A stretch of 64,000 nt of DNA, from the NCBI RefSeq assembly GCF_020866845.1, contig NZ_CP086594.1, positions 2,762,501-2,826,500 on the forward strand. The letters are read 5' to 3'. This DNA is from Sphingomonas radiodurans (GTDB lineage Bacteria; Pseudomonadota; Alphaproteobacteria; Sphingomonadales; Sphingomonadaceae). Made by a program: the position numbers and the translations under genes. The notes beneath the pieces were generated by a model. The model was not told the origin of the DNA, did not search any database, and saw only the letters and a list, made by a program, of their open reading frames with translations. Of this stretch, positions 53,440 to 62,803 are shown one piece after another; position 1 is the first letter of the stretch, and each line of letters starts with the position of its first letter.

Positions 53440-54939
53440 ATGGCGGCGCATATTTTGGTGATTGATCAGGGGACTACCTCTACGCGGGCGGTGCTGTTCG
53501 ACGATCAAGCGCGGCGGGTGGCGATTGCGCAGACGGAATTTCCCCAGCATTATCCGCGACATGGCTGGGTGGAGCATGACCCTGAGGACATCTGGCGCGA
53601 AACACTGGCGACCGCGCGGGAGGTGATTGGCGGGGTGAATTCGGGGGATATCGCGGCGATTGGAATCACCAATCAACGCGAAACCGCTGTCATTTGGGAT
53701 CGCGCGACCGGGGTGCCGGAACACCGCGCGATCGTGTGGCAAGACCGCCGCGGCGCGGATCGCTGCGCGACGCTGCGCTCGGACGGCGCGGAGGAGTTGA
53801 TCCGCGCGCGGACCGGGCTGCTGATCGATCCCTATTTCTCCGCCACCAAGATTGCCTGGGTGCTCGAAAATGTCGCCGGCGCGCGCGCGAAGGCCGAGCG
53901 CGGCGAGCTGGCGTTCGGGACGATCGACAGTTTCCTGCTGTGGCGGCTGACGGGCGGCAAGGTCCACGCGACCGACGTGACCAATGCCAGCCGCACCATG
54001 CTGTTCGACATCCATCGCGGCTTCTGGGACGAGGAATTGTGTAAGCTTTTCGGCGTGCCGATGGCGATGCTGCCCGAGGTGCACGACAATGCGCACGTCT
54101 ATGGCACGACCGACCCGGCATTGTTCGACGCGGCGATCCCGATCGCGGGGATGGCGGGGGACCAGCAATCGGCGCTGTTCGGCCAGGCGTGTTTCGATCG
54201 CGGGGCGGCCAAGTCGACCTATGGCACTGGGTGCTTCATGTTGCTCAACACCGGCGACGAGGCGATCACGTCGCGGCACCGGCTGCTGACGACGCCCGCC
54301 TATCGCTTGAACGGCAAGACTACCTATGCGCTGGAAGGCTCAATCTTCGTCGCTGGGGCGGCAGTGAAGTGGCTGCGCGATGGGCTGGGGATCATCACCC
54401 ATGCCAGCCAGACGACCGACATGGCCACGAGCGTTCCCGACAGCCACGGCGTCTACATGGTGCCTGCGTTCGTCGGGCTCGGCGCGCCGCACTGGGACCC
54501 GGCCGCGCGCGGCGCGATCCATGGACTGACGCTGGACAGTAGCGCGGCGCACCTCGCGCGCGCGGCGCTGGAGGCGGTGGTGTATCAGACGCTCGATCTG
54601 TCGGAGGCAATGGCGGCGGATGCGGGAAGTCGGCCGCAGCTGCTGCGCGTCGATGGCGGGATGGCAGCGAACGACTGGCTGTGCGGTTTCCTCGCCGACC
54701 TGACCGACATCGCGGTGGAGCGGCCCGCGGACCTCGAGACGACCGCGCGCGGCGCCGCGTTCCACGCGGGGCTGGCGACGGGGATCTGGTCCGGCCTCGA
54801 CGAACTCGCTGCGCTGTGGTCGCGTGAGCGATGCTTCGAGCCGGCGATGAGTGAGGAGGCGCGTGCGCCGTTGGTGGCTGGCTGGCGTGACGCAGTGCGG
54901 CGGACGCTGAGCGATTGTTCTTCCTCAAACCTTGGTTGA
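53440..54939 (+). CDS. glpK: Glycerol kinase
   Basis: 499-residue FGGY-family kinase that phosphorylates glycerol with ATP. N-terminal phosphate loop '[14 protein letters not shown]' (about 7-20), '[10 protein letters not shown]', 'GITNQRET' and the glycerol-binding '[12 protein letters not shown]' are standard, as are the C-terminal '[13 protein letters not shown]' and '[16 protein letters not shown]'. Start ATG at 53440 with GGAGAGAAGA upstream; earlier in-frame codons lie in the promoter. No glycerol facilitator gene (glpF) is adjacent, so free glycerol entry is either by diffusion or elsewhere; glycerol split from a glycoside inside the cell would not need one. Confidence 0.95.
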   Translation: MAAHILVIDQGTTSTRAVLFDDQARRVAIAQTEFPQHYPRHGWVEHDPEDIWRETLATAREVIGGVNSGDIAAIGITNQRETAVIWDRATGVPEHRAIVWQDRRGADRCATLRSDGAEELIRARTGLLIDPYFSATKIAWVLENVAGARAKAERGELAFGTIDSFLLWRLTGGKVHATDVTNASRTMLFDIHRGFWDEELCKLFGVPMAMLPEVHDNAHVYGTTDPALFDAAIPIAGMAGDQQSALFGQACFDRGAAKSTYGTGCFMLLNTGDEAITSRHRLLTTPAYRLNGKTTYALEGSIFVAGAAVKWLRDGLGIITHASQTTDMATSVPDSHGVYMVPAFVGLGAPHWDPAARGAIHGLTLDSSAAHLARAALEAVVYQTLDLSEAMAADAGSRPQLLRVDGGMAANDWLCGFLADLTDIAVERPADLETTARGAAFHAGLATGIWSGLDELAALWSRERCFEPAMSEEARAPLVAGWRDAVRRTLSDCSSSNLG

Positions 54940-55161
54940 TCGGGGAAGAGCCAGGGGTCGAAGGTGAATTGAAGCACCAAACCCTTCTTCGATTTTTTGT
55001 TCATCGCTGATGGGGTAGAAGGGCTCGAGGGTTATTGATCGAATCGCTTCGATGCGCGTCGCCGGACACGCAGCTTCTGATTCTTTAGACCGTTTGGGCC
55101 GAGCTTCTTGGTCTGCCAAATGCGGCAAAGCTAGCTAAATTGAGTAGAAAGACTTGGACCT

Positions 55162-56034
55162 TTAATCGACAGCGAAAAATGGACTCTCGGCGTCCTGTTG
55201 TCTGGCGTCGGTTAGTAAGTCCGGATGGTAAAGGGGAATCTGCTCGGGATGTTCATCAATCATTCTGAGCATGGATCGGCGCAAGCAGGCGAGTGAGACT
55301 TCCAGCGACAACGCTAAGGTGCTGATTTGGGCGTAGCTTGGGTGGTAGTAATCGATCTCGTGATTCGCCATTCGTACAAAACTCATTGGGGCCGAGTGCG
55401 TATGAGCGGAAAAATATGCGTAAATGCCCATAAATTTGGTTTCATTCCAACCCATGATCTTGGTTGCAACCGTTCGCATACCTATCACGAACATATCTTC
55501 ACCATTAGTCAGGCGGTTTTGACGATCTTTAGGCAAGCTACTAAAGATCGGACTGGTGATAATTATTGACTTGAGTTCTTCTCGACCTGTTCGAAGATCA
55601 TCTGAGGGAGCATTAAAGCTTCTAAGTAGCTTAATACGCGAAACTGTATCGTGTAGCTTCAATACGGTGTGCCTAAATGCCCACTCGTCATCAGAAACCG
55701 GATCGAGCAGGTAAGCAATCATTGTCGAAGCTTCTAGGATCATTCGTGTCAAAGACATGATCGCGTGATGGTCAAACATCGATGACTGTACGGCGATCGC
55801 TCCGATAGAACGGGCATGCGCGCACGATTTCGCAAAGACCATTGATGCAAGGGAGCCGCTTACCGTGGTTGGCAATCCCACCTGCGACATCGACACGTGA
55901 TTGGCAAAGCCGCCGAGAACCGCCAGTGCGTCAAACTGCGCACGAAACGGTATCGGTAAAATCCGATAGGCGTCACGAGGTTTCGGCCTGAATTGCTTTC
56001 CCGCGCGCCGGTGCTTTCGATTGAGACCACCCAT
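55162..56034 (-). CDS. Low-GC hypothetical protein (DUF5677-like)
   Basis: 290-residue soluble, mostly helical protein. It begins with a basic stretch (GGLNRKHRRAGKQFRPKPRD) and contains 'MSLTRMILEASTMIAYLLDP', 'YAYFSAHTHSAP' and 'LALSLEVSLACLRRSM', a pattern that reminds me of DUF5677, which appears in defence-island and other mobile genes. Base composition is clearly lower in GC than the surrounding glpK and GH130 genes, so horizontal acquisition is likely. ATG at 56034. No neighbour shares its composition, and no mobility gene is nearby. Confidence 0.68.
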   Translation of the reverse strand: MGGLNRKHRRAGKQFRPKPRDAYRILPIPFRAQFDALAVLGGFANHVSMSQVGLPTTVSGSLASMVFAKSCAHARSIGAIAVQSSMFDHHAIMSLTRMILEASTMIAYLLDPVSDDEWAFRHTVLKLHDTVSRIKLLRSFNAPSDDLRTGREELKSIIITSPIFSSLPKDRQNRLTNGEDMFVIGMRTVATKIMGWNETKFMGIYAYFSAHTHSAPMSFVRMANHEIDYYHPSYAQISTLALSLEVSLACLRRSMLRMIDEHPEQIPLYHPDLLTDARQQDAESPFFAVD

Positions 56035-56171
56035 TTACCATAATCTAGCTCGTCTCCTCAGAACGTATACAGCAAAAATAGTATGTTAGGTGTCGGCGAT
56101 GCTATCGTAGGCAGGACGGGCGACAAGGGGGGGCTCGGATCCGATTGGGGGTTCAAGGCGCAAGGCGGCGG

Positions 56172-56197
56172 GACCCCGGCTCAAGGCCGGGGTGACC
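56172..56197. repeat. Palindromic repeat, family A, single hairpin
   Basis: 'gaccccggc-tcaa-ggccggggtgacc', the right half of the paired family A element, between the hypothetical gene's upstream side and the GH130 stop. Confidence 0.72.
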
Positions 56198-56215
56198 GGT
56201 GGTTGCCCGGCTCCC

Positions 56216-57502
56216 TTACGCCGGCACCATCACCGACAGGATGTCCGCCACCTCGGCGACCGCGAATGCGCTATATTCGTCGGCGATGGCGTAGGGCAGC
56301 AGGATGCGGCGGCCGTGGAGCAGGGCGCCGCAGCTGTAGGTGACGTTGGGGACATAGCCGCCGCGCTGCTCGGCGCTGGGGAACAGCAGCGGGGAGGGTG
56401 TACGCGCCAGCACGCGGGACGGATCGGCTTTGTCGAGCAGGCAGGCGCCGACGCAATAGCCGCGCACCATGCCGACGCCGTGTGTGAACACCAGCCACCC
56501 TTCGTCGAGCTCGATCGGCGAGCCGCAATTGCCCATCTGTACGAATTCCCACGGATATTTTGGCGCCATGATCCGCTCGCCGGTTTCCCATTGGTGAAGC
56601 GAGTCCGAGCGGAGCAGCCAGATATTCTCGTTATCCTGCCGGCCGAGCATGACGAACTGGCCGTCGATCCGGCGCGGGAATAGCGCCATGCCCTTGTACG
56701 CCGTCATCGCCCCGTCGAGTGCGCGCATCTGGAAGGTGCGCAGGTCGACCGCACGCAGCATCTCCTGCCGCGCGGTGGAGCCGTCGAAAGCGGTGTAAGT
56801 GCCGATCACGCTCTGCGTGCCATCGTCGTCGGTGAAATTGACGAGGCGCAGATCCTCGACGCCCTGGCGCTGGCTGGGCAGGACCGGAAAGATCACCGTC
56901 TCGGACGCTTCGTCGCTGTCCTCGCACATCAGGCGGGTCCAGCCGTCTTCCTCGCCATCGATGCGCGGCGGGGTGCCATGCTCGCTCGCGGGGTCGAGCA
57001 CGAGGCCCGTGCCGCCGTCCCAGGTACCGGTACGGAACGTGATCGAAGAAATGTGGCCTTCCCCGATCCCACGTAGCGACAGGAGGAACGGCAGGCAACC
57101 GTCCCTGACGTCAGCGTCGGGCATGCGCACGATGCTGGGGTTGAACAGCGCGGCGGCCTCGAAGGCATATTCCTGGCTCAAGTAAGCGCCGATCAGCAGT
57201 CGCTCGGTTTCCGGAAGGTCCGCCGCGAGGCCGAGTTCATCGCGCACCAATTCGAAGCGACGCAGGAAAGTCGCGTCGGCATTCTCGTGGCGTTCGTGCA
57301 TCGGGATGTTCAGCAGGCTGCGCATCCGTTCGCGCAGCGCCGGGTCGAGCGCCAGGACGCGCTGCGCCACTTGCTTCATCCGCGGGGTGCGCCCTTCCGA
57401 AAACGGCTCCGGATAGCCGAAGCTGAAGGGGCGGATGACGGTGCGCGAGGGGTTGGGCTTGAGTTCGATCGAGAGCTTCGTGAAGACGTCCGCTGCGTCC
57501 AT
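56216..57502 (-). CDS. GH130 family glycoside hydrolase/phosphorylase
   Basis: 428-residue five-bladed propeller enzyme of GH130, which mostly phosphorolyses or hydrolyses beta-mannosides. The C-terminal half has the family's 'MGNCGSPIELDEGWLVFTHGV', 'LLDKADPSRVLARTPSPLL' and 'GGYVPNVTYSCGA'. The ~110-residue N-terminal extension before 'FNPSIVRM' fits the longer subgroup. Whether it is a phosphorylase (with phosphate-binding Arg/His) or a hydrolase cannot be decided by eye. No signal peptide, so cytoplasmic. AAGGAACGG precedes the ATG. Single gene, divergent from the btuB riboswitch. Confidence 0.83.
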   Translation of the reverse strand: MDAADVFTKLSIELKPNPSRTVIRPFSFGYPEPFSEGRTPRMKQVAQRVLALDPALRERMRSLLNIPMHERHENADATFLRRFELVRDELGLAADLPETERLLIGAYLSQEYAFEAAALFNPSIVRMPDADVRDGCLPFLLSLRGIGEGHISSITFRTGTWDGGTGLVLDPASEHGTPPRIDGEEDGWTRLMCEDSDEASETVIFPVLPSQRQGVEDLRLVNFTDDDGTQSVIGTYTAFDGSTARQEMLRAVDLRTFQMRALDGAMTAYKGMALFPRRIDGQFVMLGRQDNENIWLLRSDSLHQWETGERIMAPKYPWEFVQMGNCGSPIELDEGWLVFTHGVGMVRGYCVGACLLDKADPSRVLARTPSPLLFPSAEQRGGYVPNVTYSCGALLHGRRILLPYAIADEYSAFAVAEVADILSVMVPA

Positions 57503-57662
57503 CCGATCCGTTCCTTTGTGTCGGGGGAGTACCGTTGTTGCGGAGGGGGAACGGTCGGCCGGTGGAACGGGTCCGGTGGCCGTGATATTTGCGGTTTGCG
57601 CGCGCGCCGCTTTGTCATAAAGGCGGCGCCGGAGCTGGGTTCAATCTGGTTTCAAAGATCGC
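57503..57662. other. Divergent region between GH130 and the cobalamin riboswitch
   Basis: About 160 bp that should hold the promoters of both units. 'ttgttgcgg' near 57534 and 'tttgtcataaagg' near 57610 are possible promoter parts, but no box pair is convincing. Confidence 0.35.
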
Positions 57663-57855
57663 GCCGGTGCCCCGAGAGGGGCTGAAAACGGGAATGCGGT
57701 GCGAGGGGCTTGCCCCTCAATTCCGCGGCTGTCCCTGCAACTGTAAGCGGTGAGCGAGATGCACATGCGCCGGACGTCATGTCCGGCCAGCCACTGGGGC
57801 GACCTGGGAAGGCGTGCATCGAGCGATGACCCGCGAGCCAGGAGACCTGCCGGCG
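57663..57855 (+). ncRNA. Cobalamin (B12) riboswitch
   Basis: Aptamer elements are in the right order: opening 'gccggtgcc' (57663), 'gaaaacgggaa', 'gctgtccctgcaactgtaagcgg' region with the conserved CAACTGTAAGCGG core (57738-57750), a hairpin 'gccggacgtcatgtccggc', 'ccactggggcgacctgggaagg', and the B12 box 'agccaggagacctgccggc' (57836-57854), whose end pairs with the opening. It lies upstream of a BtuB-like receptor on the same strand and should lower its expression when adenosylcobalamin is plentiful. Confidence 0.93.
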
Positions 57856-58031
57856 CTGTCGCTCATTGTTCTGGTCCAGGGGATGGCCGGGGCACGGAGG
57901 GATTTTTCCGTTCGAGCGACAACGGGTGGCGGCGAAGTTTCACTTTGCCGGTGCCCGGACGCTGCGCGGCTTCGGGGCCGTGGTCGGCGCATGGTCGCTC
58001 GGGCACCGCGCTCGCCCTCGCCATGTGTCGG

Positions 58032-58078
58032 CGTCCGCTCGCGCGGACGGCCCCGCCGCGTCTCATCGATCGACGCGG
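58032..58078 (+). promoter_or_regulatory. Two hairpins in the btuB leader, possible expression platform
   Basis: Perfect arms CGTCCGC/GCGGACG (58032-58049) and CCGCGTC/GACGCGG (58056-58078). The second stem ends in the GGGGG that forms the ribosome-binding site of btuB (start 58090), so it could hide the site when the aptamer is bound. The link to the aptamer is inferred. Confidence 0.5.
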
Positions 58079-58089
58079 GGGAAGACAAC

Positions 58090-60039
58090 ATGACCAAGAC
58101 ATTCGTATCGCTGCTCGCCCTTTGTGCCGCGCTGCCGGCGTTCGCACAAAGCAATCCGACGCTGCCCACCACCGACGAAGCGGGGAACGACATCGTCGTC
58201 ACTGGATCGCGCTCGGGCGAGGCGGTCGAGGTGCGCAACCTGCCGGCATCGGTGACGCTGATCAGCGCCGGCGATCTTGCCGAGCGCCAGACGCGGATCG
58301 TTTCCGACGTGCTGCGCGACGTGCCGGGGCTTGCCGTGAGCCGCACCGGCGGGGTCGGCGGATCGACGCAGGTGCGCATCCGTGGTTCCGAGGCGAACCA
58401 CGTACTCGTCCTGATCGACGGGATCGAAGTGTCGGACCCGTATCAGGGCGAGTTCGATTTCGGTACGCTGATCAACGACGAGGCGGCGAAAATCGAGGTG
58501 CTGCGCGGGCAGCAATCGTCGCTGTACGGGTCGGACGCGATAGGCGGCGTTATCCAGTACATCACACTGACCGGGCGCGAAGCGCCGGGCTTCTCGGCGC
58601 GGGTCGAAGGCGGATCGTTCGGGACGGTGACGGGCGGCGCGCGTGCGGCGGGCGCTGGCGAGACGGTGGATTATGCACTGTCGGGTTCGGTGTACCGCAC
58701 CGATGGGACGCCTACGGCGCGCGGCGGCACGCGTGACGTGGGAGCCACCAGCATCGGGGCAAGCGCCAAGGTGACGTGGCGGCCGTCCGACATCTTCAAG
58801 CTGACCGGCGTCGGCCGCTACAGCTATACCGACGCGCTGACCAACAACTCCGAGAACCGCGGCAGCAGTCCGGTGTTTGGCACCACGGTCGACAGCCCCG
58901 GGGTGCAGTATCGCAACGAAGCGTTCTACGGCCTCGCGCGCGCCGAGCTGGCGCTCGCGGATGGTCGCTGGACCAATGCGCTGACCGGGCAGATCGCCGA
59001 TACCACGCGCGAGAACCTCACGCGCACCGGCACCAGCTCGGGCGACAAGGGGCGGCGCTACAAGGGGACGTTCGAGAGCTCGTTCCGCTTCGGCAGCGAG
59101 CGCGTGGTCAACCGCGTGACGGGGGCGGTCGATTTCGAGCGCGAGGAATTCCAGAACACGACCCCGCAATCGCCGAGCTTCCCGTTCTTCCGCGGGCGTC
59201 GCTCGACCGACAATTGGGGTTTTGTCGGGCAGTATGAGCTGACCGTCGATGACGCCTTCTCCGCCGGCGCGAGCATCCGGCGCGACCAGAACAACCGCTT
59301 CGACGATGTGACGACGTGGCGTGCGCAGGCCGGATATCGCTTGCCGTTCGGGCTGCGCGTGCGAGGCGCCTATGGCACGGGGGTGAAGAACCCGGGGTAT
59401 TTCGAGCTCTTCGGTTTTTCGGACGGCCGCTATATCGGCAATCCGGACTTGAAGCCCGAGAAGTCGAAGGGTTGGGAGGCCGGGGCGGACCAGGAAATCG
59501 CCGGTGGGAAAGCGACGATCGGCGTAACCTATTTCGACAGCCGGCTCGAGGACGAGGTCTTCACGACCTATCCGGCGCCCACCTTCGTCGCGACGCCGGC
59601 GAACCGCACCACGCGATCGACGCAGCATGGCGTCGAGGCGTTCGTGTCGGCGCGGCCGATCCCGCAGATCAAGTTCGACCTGGCCTATACCTATCTGAAG
59701 GCGCGCGAGAACGGGATCGAGGAAGTGCGCCGGCCTAAGCATATCGCGAGCCTCAACACGACGGTGTTCAGCACCAACGAGCGTCTCTCGGGGACGCTGA
59801 CGGTGCGGTACAATGGGCGGCGGACGGACATCACCTTCACCGATCCGACCTATGTGACGTCACCTATCGTGTCGTTGCCGGAGTTCGTTCTGGTGAACCT
59901 GAACGCAGAGTACAAAGTTTCGGATAGTCTCTCAGTGTTCGGGCGGGTCGAGAATGTGACCGACGAGCGGTATGAGGAGATCTTCAGCTTCGTGGCGCCG
60001 GGGCGTGCGGCGTACGGCGGCGTACGGGCGCGGTTCTGA
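58090..60039 (+). CDS. btuB: BtuB-like TonB-dependent cobalamin receptor
   Basis: 649-residue outer-membrane receptor for vitamin B12 or related corrinoids. Signal peptide 1-20 (LLALCAALPAFAQ), TonB box 'NDIVVTGSRSGEA', plug 'DVLRDVPGLAVSRTGG', 'VLVLIDGIEVSDP', 'IEVLRGQQSSLYGSDAIGGVIQYIT', and a barrel ending 'AYGGVRARF'. BtuB-like size. ATG at 58090 with GGGGGAAG upstream; the frame is open farther 5' through the leader, which is non-coding. The cobalamin riboswitch upstream fixes the function. It converges on btuF 14 bp away. Confidence 0.92.
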   Translation: MTKTFVSLLALCAALPAFAQSNPTLPTTDEAGNDIVVTGSRSGEAVEVRNLPASVTLISAGDLAERQTRIVSDVLRDVPGLAVSRTGGVGGSTQVRIRGSEANHVLVLIDGIEVSDPYQGEFDFGTLINDEAAKIEVLRGQQSSLYGSDAIGGVIQYITLTGREAPGFSARVEGGSFGTVTGGARAAGAGETVDYALSGSVYRTDGTPTARGGTRDVGATSIGASAKVTWRPSDIFKLTGVGRYSYTDALTNNSENRGSSPVFGTTVDSPGVQYRNEAFYGLARAELALADGRWTNALTGQIADTTRENLTRTGTSSGDKGRRYKGTFESSFRFGSERVVNRVTGAVDFEREEFQNTTPQSPSFPFFRGRRSTDNWGFVGQYELTVDDAFSAGASIRRDQNNRFDDVTTWRAQAGYRLPFGLRVRGAYGTGVKNPGYFELFGFSDGRYIGNPDLKPEKSKGWEAGADQEIAGGKATIGVTYFDSRLEDEVFTTYPAPTFVATPANRTTRSTQHGVEAFVSARPIPQIKFDLAYTYLKARENGIEEVRRPKHIASLNTTVFSTNERLSGTLTVRYNGRRTDITFTDPTYVTSPIVSLPEFVLVNLNAEYKVSDSLSVFGRVENVTDERYEEIFSFVAPGRAAYGGVRARF

Positions 60040-60053
60040 TGGCTGCCGCGGCC

Positions 60054-60851
60054 TCAGGAAATCTGCGCCGCGATCGATCGCGCGGCGCGGACGTACGCCG
60101 GGCCGCCGCAAACCGTCCACGCTTGGGGCAAGCGGACGCGCGGGATCTTGGCCAGCAGCGGGTGGTGGAGCATTTCGGTGCCCTGATCGGCGATCCGGTC
60201 GGTCTCGCTCTCGACGACGAGATAGTCCGGGCGGGCGCGGACGAGTTCTTCGAGGCCGACGCGGGCGAGCGGCGGTTTGCCGAGCCGGGTCGCGAGATTA
60301 CGCAGGCCGACGCGGCGGAGGAGTTCGTCGACCAATGTGCCGGTGCCGGTGAGATAGCCGCGGCGCTGATAATAAGCGGCTATCTTGCCGCGGCCGGCGT
60401 CGTTCGGAATGGTGGCCATGCCGGCGTTCATGCGGGCGATGAGTGCCTCGCCGCGGGCAGGGTGGCCGATCGCGCGTGCTACGTCGCGGATCTGGCTGAC
60501 GATATCGGCGTAGCGATCGGCGGAGGCGACATCGAGCATCGCGATGCGGCGACCGCGGAGCTGCGCCATCGTCGCTTGCACCCGGCCGGGCGCAGCGACG
60601 ATCAGGTCGGGACGGAGCGCCAGCACGTCCTCCGCCGCGCCACGCGTGACGGGGTAAGCGCGTGCCTTGACGGCGTCCGCCGACATGCCGGGATCGCGCG
60701 CGTTACGGCTGAGCGCGGCGATCTGGCCACGATCGGCCAACGCCATGATATATTGGTCGGCGCACAGGTTCAACGACACGATACGTTGCGGCTTCGCGGG
60801 CGCAGTGGCGCCGAGCAGGGCGAGCATCGGGGCGAGCATGAGCAGGCGCAT
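60054..60851 (-). CDS. btuF: BtuF-like cobalamin-binding protein
   Basis: 265-residue periplasmic binding protein of the helical-backbone metal receptor group. Signal peptide about 1-19 (no lipobox Cys). 'RIVSLNLCADQYIMALADRGQIAALS' and 'AAEDVLALRPDLIVA' mark the N-terminal lobe, a long backbone helix follows, and 'VGLEELVRARPDYLVVES' and 'AWTVCGGPAYVRAA' mark the C-terminal lobe. It would pass B12 from the receptor side to the BtuCD importer encoded divergently 39 bp away. No riboswitch is visible before it. ATG at 60851. Confidence 0.86.
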   Translation of the reverse strand: MRLLMLAPMLALLGATAPAKPQRIVSLNLCADQYIMALADRGQIAALSRNARDPGMSADAVKARAYPVTRGAAEDVLALRPDLIVAAPGRVQATMAQLRGRRIAMLDVASADRYADIVSQIRDVARAIGHPARGEALIARMNAGMATIPNDAGRGKIAAYYQRRGYLTGTGTLVDELLRRVGLRNLATRLGKPPLARVGLEELVRARPDYLVVESETDRIADQGTEMLHHPLLAKIPRVRLPQAWTVCGGPAYVRAARSIAAQIS

Positions 60852-60890
60852 CGCGATCCTTTGCCCGTCTCGTGGCGGCGGCGCTAGACG

Positions 60891-61883
60891 GTGTTCGTCA
60901 TCCGCCACTGGCTCTGGCCGCTGCTGATCGTGCTGATCGTCGTGGCGGCGCTGCTGGGCGTTGCGATCGGCAGCACATGGATCCCGCCGGGCCGGGTGGT
61001 GGCGGCCTTGGGCGGGTGGGGCGATCCGGTCGAGCGAACGATCGTTATCGAACTGCGGCTGCCGCGCGTGATCCTCGGGCTGGCGGTGGGGGCGATGCTG
61101 GGCCTCGGCGGTGCGGCGCTGCAGGGATATCTGCGCAACCCGCTGGCCGAACCGTCGGTGCTGGGCGCCTCGAACGGCGCGGCGTTGGGGGCGGTGGTGG
61201 CGCTGTATTTCGGACTGGCGAGCTGGAATCCGGTGGCGTTGCCGCTGCTGTCGATCGTCGGAGCGCTGGTGGCTTTGACGATGCTGTTCGTGCTGGCGAG
61301 GCGATCGGAGAGTGCGTTGACGCTGATCCTGGCGGGGATCGCGGTGTCTACGCTGGCCGGGGCTGGGATCAGCCTGGCGCTGAACCTGTCGCCGAACCCA
61401 TTTGCGGCGATGGAGATCACGACGTGGCTGCTCGGCAGCTTGGAGGATCGATCGTTCGACCATGTCGGGCTGGCGCTACCGTGCGTCGTGGTCGGCACGC
61501 TGCTGCTGGCCGGGCAGGGGCGGGCGCTGGATGCGCTGACGATGGGTGAGGATGGCGCGGCGGCACTCGGGGTAAATCTGGGTGCGGTGCGGGCGCGGAT
61601 GCTGCTGGGCGTGGCGATCGGCGTTGGGGGAGCGGTGGCGGTGTCGGGGGCGATCGGGTTCGTCGGGCTGATCGTGCCGCATCTCGTGCGTCCGCTGACC
61701 GACCGCAGCCCTAGTGCGGTGCTGTGGCCGAGCGCGCTGGCGGGGGCGGCGCTGCTGACCCTGGCGGATGTCGCGGTGCGCGTGATCCCGGCGAGCAGCG
61801 AGCTCAAGCTGGGCGTCGTCACCGCGTTCCTGGGCGTGCCGGTGTTCCTGGTGCATCTGATGCGGGAGCGGCGGTTGTGGTGA
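60891..61883 (+). CDS. btuC: BtuC-like cobalamin ABC permease (FecCD family)
   Basis: 330-residue inner-membrane permease with about ten helices. Family sequence: 'PRVILGLAVGAMLGLGGAALQGYLRNPLAEPSVLG', 'GAGISLALNLSPNPFAAMEITTWLLGS', and the ATPase-contact region 'VSGAIGFVGLIVPHLVRPLT'. The start is a GTG at 60891, 39 bp from the divergent btuF start. The ATPase gene overlaps its stop by four bases. With btuB, btuF and the riboswitch nearby, the substrate is B12 or another corrinoid. Confidence 0.9.
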   Translation: MFVIRHWLWPLLIVLIVVAALLGVAIGSTWIPPGRVVAALGGWGDPVERTIVIELRLPRVILGLAVGAMLGLGGAALQGYLRNPLAEPSVLGASNGAALGAVVALYFGLASWNPVALPLLSIVGALVALTMLFVLARRSESALTLILAGIAVSTLAGAGISLALNLSPNPFAAMEITTWLLGSLEDRSFDHVGLALPCVVVGTLLLAGQGRALDALTMGEDGAAALGVNLGAVRARMLLGVAIGVGGAVAVSGAIGFVGLIVPHLVRPLTDRSPSAVLWPSALAGAALLTLADVAVRVIPASSELKLGVVTAFLGVPVFLVHLMRERRLW

Positions 61884-62638
61884 GCATCGCGCTGGAGAAT
61901 ATCGGGGTAAAATTGGGGGGTCGCTCGGTGGTGCGAGATGTCTCCGCGTTGCTCGAGCGAGGGCAATTGATCGGTATTCTGGGGCCGAACGGGGCAGGCA
62001 AGTCGAGCCTAGTGCGCGCGCTGCTCGGGCTGCTGCCGCACGACGGGATCGTGCGGATCGACGGGATCGATCGGGCGACGATGCCGCGGGCGGCGGTGGC
62101 GCGGCGGATCGCGTATCTGCCGCAAGGGCAAGTGCTGCATTGGCCGGTAAGCGTCGAGCGACTGGTGGCGCTCGGGCGGTTGCCGCACCTCGCGCCGTTC
62201 TCGCGGATGAGTGACGCGGATCGTGCTGCCATCGCGCGGGCGATGGCGCGAGCCGACGTGACACAGCTGGCGACCCGGACCGCGACTGAATTGTCGGGCG
62301 GTGAGCGGGCGCGGGTGCTGCTCGCGCGGGCGCTGGCGGTCGAGGCGCCGGCGCTGGTGGCGGACGAGCCGCTGGCCAGCCTCGATCCGGCGCATCAGAT
62401 CGAGGGGATGGAGCTGCTGCGCGCCGAGGCGGATGCGGGCGGACTGGTGATCGCGGTGCTGCACGACCTGACACTGGCGGCGCGGTTTTGCGATCGCGTG
62501 CTGGTGCTGGCGGATGGCGCACTCGTCGCGGACGGTGCGCCCGCCGCGGTGCTGACGCCTGAGCTGCTCGCGGAGGTTTACGGCATCACGGCGTTCCTCG
62601 ACGAGCGGATGCTGGTGCCGATCGACCGACTGCGGTGA
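61880..62638 (+). CDS. btuD: BtuD-like cobalamin ABC transporter ATPase
   Basis: 252-residue ATPase partner of BtuC. Walker A 'GPNGAGKSSL' (about 35-44), signature 'LSGGERARVLLARALAVE', Walker B 'ALVADEPLASLDP', and switch His in 'VLHDLTLAARF'. Start GTG at 61880 in a GTGA overlap with the permease stop (GTG at 61877 also in frame). The Walker B region has 'VADEP' instead of the usual 'LLDEP', still with the catalytic Glu. Completes the B12 import cluster. Confidence 0.9.
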   Translation: MSIALENIGVKLGGRSVVRDVSALLERGQLIGILGPNGAGKSSLVRALLGLLPHDGIVRIDGIDRATMPRAAVARRIAYLPQGQVLHWPVSVERLVALGRLPHLAPFSRMSDADRAAIARAMARADVTQLATRTATELSGGERARVLLARALAVEAPALVADEPLASLDPAHQIEGMELLRAEADAGGLVIAVLHDLTLAARFCDRVLVLADGALVADGAPAAVLTPELLAEVYGITAFLDERMLVPIDRLR

Positions 62639-62803
62639 CATGCGCTGCAGCCGATCGGCTCGCCGCATAAGTTATCGGCGCGGCGTGGGGGGTATCTGCG
62701 CAGGCGGCATACCATGGATCGGCTTACCGGCGTCGTTTCGATCATGACCTCGCGGTGGATGCTAGCGTGACATCTAGTGGCGGCTTCCTATCTCGAGTTG
62801 CTC

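Noticed and set aside
54925..55128. 67-codon minus-strand frame after glpK
   Set aside because: Overlaps the glpK end, has no family sequence; possibly a gene remnant but not supportable.
57814..58089. N-terminal extension of the btuB frame through the leader
   Set aside because: The segment includes the end of the cobalamin aptamer, and the signal peptide begins at the ATG at 58090.
58063..59742. Minus-strand open frame of 559 codons opposite btuB
   Set aside because: Shadow of the receptor gene and partly within its leader.
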